DNA of 64,000 nt, taken from Motacilla alba alba (lineage: Eukaryota; Chordata; Aves; Passeriformes; Motacillidae). Both the position numbers and the translations under genes were made by a program. The notes under the pieces are model-generated. The model made no database searches and was not told the DNA's origin. It saw only the letters and a program-made list of their open reading frames with translations. This document shows, in pieces, positions 1-10,660 of this stretch (position 1 is its first letter; each line of letters opens with the position of its first letter). The stretch spans positions 1,984,001 through 2,048,000 of the forward strand of contig NC_052033.1 in the NCBI RefSeq assembly GCF_015832195.1, in the 5' to 3' direction.

Positions 1-605
1 GTGGAATGAGGGTATTTTGGGAACCCTGTCTCCAAAGGAGCTTCCCCCGCCTCGCAGGAATGGCGCCAGGATTAAAATTTGATTCTCTGTGGCATTAGGC
101 ATAATCCTCCCGAGCTGGGGGATTGCCACACAGCACCTTCAAAGAGCCAGGCAGAAAGTGGGGCAGGGAAGGGGGAACACCCCAAGGCCTCCTGCTGCCC
201 CAGCTGTCCCCAGCCACCCCAAGTCAGGACTCCTGGGGACATCCCAGCATCTCCGGGGCTGCTCAGGAGAGCAGAGTCCCCTTCAGACACACATTCAGGC
301 ACCATCTGTTTCATTTTCTTAGGACTGCAGCAGTTGTCACCCCAATTAGACAATTAATCATTTTCCAATCAACTAATTGGCTAATCAGTTAAACGTGGCC
401 CTGACTAAAGCCCCCTGGAGATTGTCCTGGATGAGCAAGGAGCTTTTGGAGCAGCTGCATCACAAAGCCACCCCATGGCAAACAGCCCAAGGGCATCTGG
501 GCAAGGGGTAGGAATTTCCTGGAGGAAGGAGACCATCCCCAAGCACTCAGGGCTCCAGACCTGTCCATAATCTCCCTGCAGAGTTCTGGCTTGCTTGGCA
601 CTCAC
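1..605 (-). other. MXRA7 intron 2 (part)
   Basis: Non-coding DNA after the exon 2 donor. It holds a short AT-rich island with clustered TAAT-type motifs at about 335-390. Nothing else is recognisable; open frames here are short and unlike any family I know. Confidence 0.65.
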
Positions 606-3600
606 CATCCTCATCCTCCGGCTCTCTCACCACCAGCTTCTCGTTTTCTGAGTCCACCTCTTCCTCCTGGAGGAGGGAGAAACACAACAGCCATGAGGAG
701 AAGGTGCTGTGCCGAATAACCCACGTTTGGTTGGGGCAGGGCTGGGATGCAGAGCCTGGAGCTCCAGTGACAGGGCTGGGCACCCCTTCCCTGCTTCCTC
801 CAAGGCCCAGGACAAAAGGATGCTTGCTAATGGGTGAGGTTCATTAGTCTGCTTCCCTCTCACTAGTCTGCCCCAGTGATCTGGCCCACCCAAAGGCTGT
901 GAAATGCAAGTACCTCCCCATAATCAAAGAGATATTAACGTTTATAATCAGATATATTAAGGTTTTTAAGAAAAGCCTTGTGCCTGAGCACCTTCCTCCC
1001 AGCTGCACCCCTGCCACCCCTCCTGCCCAGGGACAGGCAGGGGACTGAGCCAAGAGCCACGGGGACTTCTGCGTGCCACCAGGCCAGGCTTGGAGAGGCT
1101 GTCCTGGCAGGAGGAAAAGGTGGATCCCCAGCCAAAGCCACCTTGCAGCCACGGGCCAAGGAGCTGCTCTGAAGCACAGGGACATTCACCAGCCAGGCCC
1201 AGGGGTAAAGGCAGCACTGGGGGTTGTGCTGGGACCCCTCCAGGAGCCATCCACAGCTGGGAGCAGCAACAGCACATCTTGGGGTTTTTTTAAAAGGCAA
1301 AGAAAGCAATTTTGGAAGTTTTGGGGCTCCCTTCTACAAGACACAACAAACTTCATAAAGCCCAGATTCCCTGTCCTGTGCAGAATCTCCAAGCAAGGAG
1401 ACAGGGGAGCACCCCAGCTCTGGAGATAAGACAAGGATACATGGCAAAGCTCCTGCATGAGTGAGGGGAGCACCCCAGCTCTGGAGATAAGACAAGGACC
1501 CATGGCAGAGCCCCTGCATGAGAGATTTCCTCCTGCACAGCCCTGTGCTCCAGCTGCAAACCCCTGTGAGCTGAGCCCAGGGCTCAGCAGCACCCCGGGG
1601 TGTTTCCTGCAGCCTCCTGGCCCTGTGCACCCCATGGGCTGGCAGAAGGGCAAAGCAGCTGCAGAGAGGGGAACGGCATGGGAGGAGGCTGCCAAGCCTC
1701 CCATTATGAAGGGAAAAGCTGGAGGGAAGGAGACCCAAGAGGAATGACACTGCCCCAAGAAGGACCACGCAGTCGAGTGCTGGCTGTGCGGGGCAGAGCT
1801 TTGGAGGAGCTGCTGGAGCACAGCCCCAGCCCAGAACTGGGCTAGTTTGTCATGGGGGAGGAATGTGCATTATTCACTGCTGCTTGGCTTCCTCTGGCCA
1901 CCCTGTCCCCCAGAAGGAGATGCCGCCAGGACCCCCACCCGCTGCAGCCACGGCTATTTTGGGCCACGCTTCCAAACATGGGCACTTCCCACTGGACACC
2001 CGGGCTTCCCCTGAGGATGGCTGGGAGGCACCCAAAGGGAGGGCACGGGGTGGGACACAGCTCTGGTGACTCGGCCACAAGCCCAGAGCAGCAGTTCCCC
2101 TCACATCCATCTCCCCCTGTGAGCTGGGACATCCCCTGGGAGACCCAGCCCTCCAGGAGCAGCCACAGGGAGGGAGATTTCAGCCTCTTCCTTGCCTGGG
2201 CATTAGGAACTGAACATTTAACAATGACAGCAAGCAGGAAATTTGGGTGGCAAACCTCCAAGGAAGGAAAATAGATCTGCTCCGACACAGAGGAAGAGAC
2301 ACTTGAAGGGAGCAGAGAGGGAGCAGGCAGGGATGCCAGGCTGGCAGGCGACAGCAGCGTGCCAGGGCTGTCTGGGAACCCCTGCTCGTGGCAGCCAGGA
2401 GCTCCCTACAGCACAACACTTTTCTGCTTGGATGGCTTGGAGGCAGATGCCAGCACCTCCCTTCCCCCCACGCTGTGGCCCCAGACACCACATCCCTGTC
2501 CCTCTGTCCCTCTGCCCTCCTGGGGCTGCTCCCTCCTGCAGCCATCGTGGTCCAGCAGCCTCAGAGGGACCCACCTCACTGACCCCCATCCCTGGAGAGT
2601 CACAAACCTGCACCTGGAACACCATTTCTTTCTGCTCCAAATGGGCTGAGTGATTAAGAGGCCACCCAACCTTACCAGGGGAGAACAGCAGGCAAGCTTT
2701 GCCCCCTTCCCCACAGCCACTGCCACCCTGGGACAATGTCCCACCCGCGCAGGGACGCTGGCACACCGTGGGCCACCTCCCCAGGCTGGCTCTCCCTCCC
2801 ACACACCTCTGCATGGCTGGAAAGTGCTTGGTGGCCACTTGTGTCCTCTGCTTGTCCTGTGTGCCCGAGGCCGGATCCAGGCGAGGCACCCAGCGGTGGG
2901 ATCTGGAAAAGGACAAAAGCTTTGAGCACAAACACCCCCAAGCCCTCCCTGTGCTCAACCAACCAGCCCTGGCAGCTTCAGCGCACGTGGACAAACGCTG
3001 AAGGTGGCCAAGAGCCCACCTTGCCCCACGCCTGTGCCACGTGCCAAGCCACGAATGGCTGCTGGAGTGAGGAACCCCAGAGACCTCCAGCGCCCCACCC
3101 TGCAGCCAGGGTTTGGAGCTCAGGAGCTGCTCCCTGTGGCAGCCCCAGCCCGTGGGTGGGACCAGGGCAAGGAGCCACCAGTGCCAGTGCCAGGCTGGGC
3201 TGCCCGTGTGTCCTGGCAGGGCTCAGGCAGCTGCCCAGGATGCTGATGCAGCAGAAGGGAGAGGACATGCTCACTTTGTTAATGCTTTGCCAGCTGCCTT
3301 CTCCATCACGGGCAAACACCCCCCGGAAACCTCCCCATCCCACCCTGCCATCCTGGGGCTGGGCTTTCCCAGCCCTCCCAGCCCCACAGCAGCTGCGGGT
3401 GGCCTGGACCTCCGTGTACAGCCAGCTTTCCCTGGCCAAAACCTTCAGCTGAAGGTTTCCCTGCTGTGCCTGGAGGGCTGTGGAGGAGGATATGCGTGGG
3501 CAGGGAGCAGGGACACCGTGTCCCTTGGCCTTGCAGTGGAATACCAGCATGGGGCTGGGAGCAGCTCTGGGCCGGCTGGAAATGCCAGCAGGGACAAAGC

Positions 3601-6600
3601 CCCACCTCGAGCCTGGCTGTGCCCGCAGCCCCTGTGAGCAGGGAGGAGGGGAGAGCCCTCTCTGCCCGGAGCAGCCCCCAGTTTCAGAGCTCTCAGCCCT
3701 GCCGTGGCCAGTGGGTGCTGCTGTCCCGGCATCCGGCAGCCCAGGCAGGGAGGAGGAAGGTCCTGGACAACACTGGGAGACTTGGACACCACAGAGGGCA
3801 CCAAGGCACCCCAGGTGCTGCTCTTCTGTGGGGAGCACAGCCCAGGGAGAATGCAGGGAGAGTTTTGAGCAGCTGGGAGTGAGCAAGGAACAACTGGAGA
3901 AGAAAGGAGTGCTCTGTCCAAGAGCCCACAAATCAGCATCTCTCCGGTGCACACTGGCCACGAAAACCTCCCCGCAGGAAAAAAAAATAAAAAAATAAAA
4001 AAAAATAGGCGAGGAGCAGCACTGCAGGGAGCCGTGCACGTCATTATCCGGGAGCATCTGGAGGAGACTTGACACGGGCCGCCCCGAGCAGCTGCTGCGG
4101 CAAACAAAGATCTCATTGCCGAGCCAGGGACGCGGCGCGGCAGCTGCCGGGCCCCGGGGCCACGCCGGGCTGGGAGCGCTCCCTGCGGAGCCAGCCCGTG
4201 CCCCGGCACCCTGCATCGCACCGGGGCACAGCTCACCGGGGCTCCGGAAAGCCCAGGGTTAAACTCCAGCAAGTCATCCACCTTGAATAACAAGGCAGCG
4301 ATCCATCTGCCTCGGCGGCTCCTGGCTGCGGAGCCAAGCATTTGTTGGATCATCACAAACGTGCTGCTGCCCTTTAGCTCCATGGCCACGAGCGAGACAC
4401 CCATGTGTGAAGCTGACTCCGGCAGCGGGGTTTGGAGCAAAGCAGAGCCAGGACAAGGCTTCAGGGACGTCTTGGACACAGCCAGCACTGCCCGTGGAGA
4501 GCCCTGGGTCTCCCTGGGGAGGATGGCTCGGATAGAGGAGCTTGGCATCGTGACCCCAAAATGCCCCCTCAAAGTTCTGCCAGCACTGAACCCTCTCCCA
4601 GCCTATGGGAGATGGGAGCCAGGCTTCCCACTGCAGCAGCATCTGATTTTCAGCTCATTTCTGGTCATTTCCTCTCCACTTCCTCCATCCCTGCTGCAAA
4701 CCCCTCTGAGCAATGGGCTTCTTTCTCAGAAAGGACAAGAGGAGATTTTAGGGGTGGTGTGTCCCTCATCCTTTCTTCAGGGACAGCCCTGGCACTTATG
4801 GGCAGGTTGGGGACAAATGAGTGCCCTGCTCCAGCTTCAGGAAAAGGGAAGATCCCAGGCTGCTAAGCAATGGGAGAAAATTATCTTGGATTAAACTCCT
4901 GGGCCCTATGTGTTGCCATTTATGGCTGCACTTTCTGCTCCAAGCCTGATGCAAGACATTGCAAGAGGGAAAGAAAGCAGACAGGAGAGAGCCAGCCAGA
5001 AAGAGAAAAGCCAGGAGAAAAGGGGAAGTAAGAAACCTTTAAAAAATACTGAATAATAATAACGTTGGGCAGAGTTTAGCAGAGCAAAGCAGCTGCTGTG
5101 TCAGCAGCTCCCCTTCACCCACCACTGGGGCTCTCCATCCTCCCTCTGGCCAGAGCAGCAGCTGCAGACCAAGAGCAGTTTTCCAGCCCTGGTGATGGTC
5201 CTGCCAGCTCTGGGGTGCCTGGAGAGGATGTCCCTCATATGGAGATGGAGCTCTGCAGGTCCGAGCCCCCCAGAGCGTGGGAGCATCTGCTCCTGCCACT
5301 TCCCCTGCAACTGCTACAGGCAAGGACAAGCCACAGACTGGGCAGAGCATTTCTGAAGCTCTGGGACCACCCAGCCCTTAATGAGGACCAGGCAGTGCCA
5401 GGGCTGGTGAGGAGAACTCTGGTGTGTCCCACAGCAGGGTGAGGAGCCCAGCTCAGCAGCACCCATCCCTGCAGGCACCATCACATCCCCAGATCACATC
5501 CAGCCAGCTCATTCCCTTTCTGCTACAGCCAACACCACACACCAGGATGTCCCCTGCTGCCCAGGTGAGCTGCATGGCATCCTTGGCAGGCAAAGCTGGC
5601 CCTCAGCTGGCAGCCCTTCACACAAGTGGGCACTTCAGGAGGCAAAGAGTCCTCATGGCCTCTGCCCCAGCAGCGCCCTGGCTCTGGCACAGCTCCAGGG
5701 CTTTACCCAGCCCACGGGGACCTGGGCAGCAGCCCAAGCTCCTCGACCCGTGCAGGGAACACAGCACAGACCCCACTGCCACCCTGCCCCTCGCACGTCC
5801 CAGCAGCAGCCCCGTGGTGGCATTCAGGGTGGGCAGGACACGTGCACAGGCTCCCTGGGGGGTGACACACGTCCTGTCTCGCTTCCCAGTTTCCATTCAC
5901 TGCAGGAGATGATGCATTTGTCCCTGGCACAGGCTGCTCTGGGTGAGAGCTGGGCACATCTGAGCAGGCAGGGCTCTGGGTGGGGAGCCCTGCATTCCCC
6001 TGGCAGTGCTGCTGCCAGGGCAGTGACAGGGGTAGCACATCACCACATCCCTCCCCAGTGCCCTGTGGGACACTGGAGCTCCTGTCCCAGCCCTCTGGCA
6101 GTGCAGACACAGCCTGAACAGCTGCCAATTACAGCCAGACTTAATTAGACACCCTCTCCCCTGCAGCACAGGGAGGGCAGGCAGGAGGCATCGGGGGGGA
6201 AATGATGACTTTTTAAATGTAAAGGGGGCTCCTGGTGGGAGCTGGGTGGTTTGGGCTGCCTGGTGTGTCCAGCGGCACCGGGAGCCCCCAGGGAGGCACA
6301 GCCTGGGGTGGGAGGCACGGGGAAATGCACCAGGAGCTCGGCAGACGAGACAGATGAAGCCTTTGTGCCTCTGCTGTCCAGGTGACAGCCCCCAGGCTGC
6401 CCTGCTCAGGCAGGGTTTGCTGTCCCCTCTCCCCACTGTCACCCGCTCTGTTTGAAGCCCTCAGCTGCAAATTAACCCTTGGCACACCAGCCAGGCTGCC
6501 GTGCCCAGGCACTGCCCCCTCACCCTCCCCATCTCCAGAATATTTTGGCCAGGATGGCATCCCGGAGGTGGCTCTGGTCCAACACTGAAAACCCTGCCCG

Positions 6601-9600
6601 GTCCCTACCACCTGCCACCTCAGGACAGAATGGCTCATTAGGGAGTTGAAGTTTCTGACCGTTTCTCACCAGAACCACGCTCCACAGCCCCAGCGCGGCT
6701 GCCGCTCCCACCCAGTTCCCACCCAGCAGCTTTTCATTACGGGATTGCTTTGACAGCACTGCCTCATCCATTAACGAGCTGGGGATGGGGATGAGAACAG
6801 ACAATGACAGACTAATTAAGTTTTTTTGCAGTGATGGGAGCCAGCAGAGACAAGGGGAAGCATTACCAGCAGTTAAGGGAAACAAGGACTCCTGGGCTCC
6901 TTTTCCTGCTCTGCCACTGGGTCATTTTGTAGCCCTGAGCGTGATGCTGCAGTGAACTGGTCACTGCAGAGAGGGACAGGGAGCCTTCAACTTTAGCCAT
7001 TTTACCAGCCTTGAAGGAGATGAAACAGGAGGGAGGCCGAGACACGCAGCTGCCCCAGCAGATCCCAGTTTGCACGGGCAGGGAGCAGGGAAGAGGAGGC
7101 AGCGGGATGCGCGGCTCCAGCCCATCATTAACGCACCGAGGCTGCTCTCCCTGGGCGGGTTCATCCATCAGCATTTTGGTCGAGTGGTTAATGGCTGCGG
7201 GCAATGCGAGCCAGCCTGGCACAGTGCGTGCTAAGCAAACGGGGGAAAGAAAATAAGGAAAGAAAATAAATAAGGAAAGAAAATAAATAAGGAGAGGAAG
7301 CTCTCTGAGTGGCAGGCACAGCCCTCTGCCTGCTGATGTACTGAGGAGCCCTGAGCGTGCAGGAGCCAGCAGCCGGACAGGGTCTGGGAGCCTCGTCTGC
7401 TGAGTCACATCAGGGGACTGCAGCCCTGCCCGAGCCAAGACAGGCTGGAAAGGGAACGATTCCATCAGCAGCCGCCTGCAAAGCACTCCCTGCTCTGCCC
7501 AGAGCCTGTCCCATCCCTGCCTGTCATATCTAATGGGCTTGGGTCTGGGTGGTGCTGGAGGAGGGCAAGGATGAAGCAACTTTGAGGATGTTCATAGGGA
7601 GCAAAACCAGGGAATCCAGGGAGATCCTGCAGAGCTGTGGATAGTCTGTCCCACTCTGCCCACAGAGTGGATCAGCAGACCGGGCACTGCCACACGTGTG
7701 TGGTGCCTGCTGGAAGTGCACGTAGTCCCTCGCAGTCCCTCGGCCAGCCGTGCCACCCAGCCCCGGGGCCGGCCAGCCCGGCCAGGCAGCGCTGGCAGCC
7801 GCGGGATCATGCGCTGGCCACGGCTCCCAAACACTTACTCAGCATTGCTCCCCCTCCCACTGCTCCCCAGCACCGCTCACATCACACGGGCCTGCTCCCT
7901 GACCTTCCCAGAGACATGCTGCTCAGGCCCAGGGTGACTTGTCCTGCCTTGCTCACACGGTGAGGGAACAATTTCCCAGGAGGGAAAGCTGGGCAGGACC
8001 CTGTGCTGCTCCTTCGCTGTAAGAGGGGCTGAGGACAGTGAGGAGCCCCAGACCCATAGAGCCCAGCCAGGCTTCTGGAGGACACAGAACTCCACTCCCT
8101 GTTTCTTGAATAAGAACTCATTCCAGGCACACAAAACCCTGGTACTGCACCTGTGATGAGTGGGGACAAAGGAGCTGAGCCCTTCTCAAGGCAACAAGCA
8201 TTGCAGCAGTGCCTATTCAAAGAAATCAGGCCTGAAGAGCAGCCGGGGGGAGGAAAACATTCCGAAGACATGAGCTAGCAGCAGAGGAACCTGTGGGCTC
8301 TGGCAGCCCTGAATCTGGCCATCTGTCCTGATGGGTGCTGCACCTCACCAGAGAGCAGCTCCAGCCAAGCAGCCAACTTTGGTGCTGAGCTGGCCCAGCC
8401 AGGACCCAGCTGGCTAACTGTGGCCCAGAAGCTCTCCAGAGATCCTGCTGCTCACAGGCACTGATAAATCACACGAGAGAGAAACAGATGTGGCTTCCAG
8501 GATGCTGTGTCAAGGCACGGGGCTGCTCGAGAGCTGTATCCAAGGGCAAGGGGCACTGGGAAGGGGACAAGGAGAGCTCCGAGGCTCAAAACCCACCAAG
8601 GGAGGTGCGAGGAGCACAGGGAGGCAGAGCCACATGGCAGCCCCGAGCAGGTCACCCGTGGGTGTTGCAGAGCATCACAGCACAGAGCAGGGTGTGCGAG
8701 CCCCCGGGACCTGCCCAAGGCTATCCGGTGAGTCAGTGGAGATGCTTTCCAAGGCGAGGGCTGAGTATGCACTGCCCGGCAGCCTGGAAACAGTTGCTGA
8801 GGATTACAAATGCTGCTAATAATAGTCAGGAGGCCACTGGGCCCCAGCCCTGTGCCCCGGCCCAAACACGCTGCCGGCACACGGCGACGCTCTCGCATTC
8901 CCGAGCCACCCCAGCGCTCCCTTCCCACCCTTGGGACAAGGAGCCACATGGGAGAAAGCCACCAGGGCAAGGAGTTCAGGTGCCTCAGGTTGTCACCGAG
9001 TCCCATCCAGGCTGGGCAAGAGCAGAACAAGATCTTCCCGTGGACACTGGGTCGCTCTTTTATTTTTAAACAAGATCCGGTGGAGAAGGAGGATTTATCG
9101 GGCGTTTATAGGCATCACTGCCCCCCCAGCCCCCCCAGTTCAGCCAGGGGTCAGAGCTTGGGGCCAGCATCCTGCTGGGGCTGGGAAGGAGTGGGGCGGT
9201 CCCTTCCCTGGGGCAGGCAGGGACAGAGCAAGGAACCAGCGCTGGCCCGGGGACAGTTTCTGTAACCCACAGAAAAGGGATGCGGATGGAAAGAATAAAC
9301 ACAAGCACATACCCCAGCACCTGGATAAGCTCTAGGGGAAAGGAAAAGACTCCCGGGGGTTAGATGTGCACACAGGAGAGGCTCACACTGACACATGCTT
9401 CTCTTCCCTTAAATCTTCACTTTCTTGATTATTTTTAGGAGCATTCCTCGGCGGACCGGGGAGGGAAGGAGCCAGGAACACCTCCCAAACCGCTGCCTCC
9501 CCGGGGACAACGGGCTTGTTCCCACCCGAAGACAAAACACGGGGTTTGCCGGGACCTCTCTTAGTTTAGGGGAAAACCCCGAGCGCTGCTCCCTCCCCGC

Positions 9601-10113
9601 CACCCGCGGGGACAGAGGGATGGAGAAGGGACATCACGGGGGGACTGGGGGGACCTCGGCTGTGGGACCTAGGGGAGCCGGCCTCACCTTGCTCTCCGCA
9701 TCCTCCCGGTGTCCGGGCTGCCGGGGCTCCTCGGGGGGCTGCCGGGGCTCCGCGGGGGGCTGCCGGGGCTCCTCGGGGGGCTGCCTGGGGATGCTCTCGG
9801 CCGCGGGGCCCGGCTCCGCCGCCGCCTCCCGCTGCTCGGCGACCGCTTCCTTCCCCTCGTCGCCCACTCCGACCTCCTCCACCGGCACCCGGCTCCCCTC
9901 GTCCTCCGGCCCCTCGGCCGCGGCCGGTGCCGCCGCCGCCGCTTCGCCCCCGGGGCCGCCCTCCCGAGCCGGCTCCGCCGCGGGCTCCCGGGGCCGCTCC
10001 GCCGCCCGCTCGCCGCCGCCTCCCCGCAGCCTCAGGAAGACGGAGGCGAGGACGAGGGCCAGGACGGTGAAGAGCAGCGGGACGGCCAGGTACCAGTCCA
10101 CGGCCAGGTCCAT
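606..10113 (-). CDS. MXRA7: MXRA7, matrix-remodelling-associated protein 7 (5' part: exons 1 and 2)
   Basis: Partial gene running off the left edge. Exon 1 is 10113-9688 (142 codons, phase 0, donor AAG|GTGAGG). Exon 2 is 666-606 (61 nt, acceptor CTCCAG|GAG, donor ATG|GTGAGT, leaving phase 1). The ATG at 10113-10111 opens a short hydrophilic stretch, then a membrane anchor at about residues 8-27 (LAVPLLFTVLALVLASVFL), then a basic stop (RLR). After that comes a long Pro/Glu/Ala-rich, probably disordered region. A 7-residue unit (RQPPEEP) is repeated three times near the end of exon 1. Exon 2 encodes an acidic stretch (EEEVDSENEK ... EPEDEDG) that lines up with the acidic segment before the conserved C-terminal domain of mammalian MXRA7. 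That domain would be in exons outside the window. Identification rests on the anchor, the acidic exon and the position next to JMJD6, because the N-terminal region of this family diverges quickly. The family is a poorly understood single-pass membrane protein linked to matrix remodelling and inflammation. Confidence 0.85.
1404..1525. repeat. 61-bp tandem duplication in MXRA7 intron 1
   Basis: Two adjacent copies, 1404-1464 and 1465-1525, both starting GGGGAGCACCCCAGCTCTGG and differing at a handful of bases. No coding function is seen. Confidence 0.9.
3979..4006. repeat. A-rich simple tract
   Basis: Runs of seven to nine A interrupted by single T in MXRA7 intron 1, next to a GC-rich block. 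It may be the remnant tail of a retroposon, but no body was recognised. Confidence 0.6.
7246..7292. repeat. Short purine-rich tandem repeat
   Basis: GGAAAGAAAATAAATAA is repeated two to three times with small length differences. It is a simple intronic repeat. Confidence 0.8.
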
Positions 10114-10440
10114 CCTGCCCTGCCGCCGGAGCCCGCCCGACCCGACTGCGCGGCCGCGGGGGGTGCGCGGGCAGCGCTCGGCCGGCGGGGCTGGGCCGGC
10201 TCTCGGCCGGCTTTACCCGGCGTCATCCGCCGGCCCTGCCCACCGCCCCGGCCCCCCCGGCCCCGGCACCCACCTCCCGCTCCGAGCCGGCCGCCGCAGC
10301 CCGGCCCCGCTCCCCGCCCGCCGGGGATGCGCGCCCGCACCCACCCGCACCCAGGGGTGGGAGTTGGGAAGGGGCGACCGGGAGAGGAAGGCTCGGGCTG
10401 CGGGCAAGCCGGCTCTGCTTGATGCGAGAGTCCAGCTCGG
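9640..10440 (-). promoter_or_regulatory. CpG island / promoter region of MXRA7
   Basis: Dense CpG sequence covers exon 1 and about 300 bp upstream of the start codon, as expected for a CpG-island promoter on the minus strand. I could not identify a TATA box. The exact transcription start is unknown. Confidence 0.65.
9715..9790 (-). repeat. 21-bp coding tandem repeat in MXRA7 exon 1
   Basis: Three full copies plus a partial copy of a 21-bp GC-rich unit. On the coding strand it reads RQPPEEP, RQPPAEP, RQPPEEP, RQP. The unit is a multiple of three, so copy-number change would keep the frame. Confidence 0.9.
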
Positions 10441-10522
10441 GGACAAGAGGATCTTTCATTAGACACTGCCGTATATCCACAAAGTCATTCCCAAACTGCT
10501 CGGCAGTGCCTTGCATCGTCCG

Positions 10523-10660
10523 ATCCTAGAATCAGTTACATTGGAAAAGACTTCTAAGATGATGACCCCTGTCAGTGAAGAAATTGTTCCTAATACCCAA
10601 ACTAAACCTCCCCTGGCGCAACTTGAGGACATTTCCTCTTGTCCTGTCACTCGTTTACGG
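10523..10660 (-). mobile_element. CR1 LINE 3' fragment, internally deleted
   Basis: It starts with the reverse-complement CR1 3' end (AGAATCAGTTACATTGGAAA) and continues with the CR1 segment around AGTGAAGAAATTGTTCCTAA and CCTCCCCTGGCGCAACTTGA. The middle part of the usual 3' region is missing. The element lies antisense relative to the + strand, upstream of the MXRA7 promoter. Family assignment is from memory of avian CR1. Confidence 0.8.

Larger units (their letters stand above)
667..9687 (-). other. MXRA7 intron 1, about 9.0 kb
   Basis: A GC-rich intron between the phase-0 donor of exon 1 and the acceptor of exon 2. It contains a 61-bp tandem duplication (1404-1525), an A-rich tract (3979-4006), a locally GC-rich block (about 4020-4330), a short GAAA/AATA-type tandem repeat (about 7246-7292) and a TGCTGAGTCA site (7398-7407, the type bound by AP-1 and MAF-family factors). 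Long open frames of up to about 400 codons are present, but they are low-complexity by-products of GC-rich sequence. Confidence 0.75.

Noticed and set aside
2978..4572. Long overlapping minus-strand open frames (up to about 410 codons) in MXRA7 intron 1
   Set aside because: Low-complexity Pro/Ser/Ala/Gly translations with no family resemblance, crossing an A-rich tract; expected by chance in GC-rich intron DNA.
9425..10462. 345-codon + strand open frame
   Set aside because: It is the antisense of MXRA7 exon 1 and its CpG island; its Ser/Pro/Arg composition mirrors the real exon.
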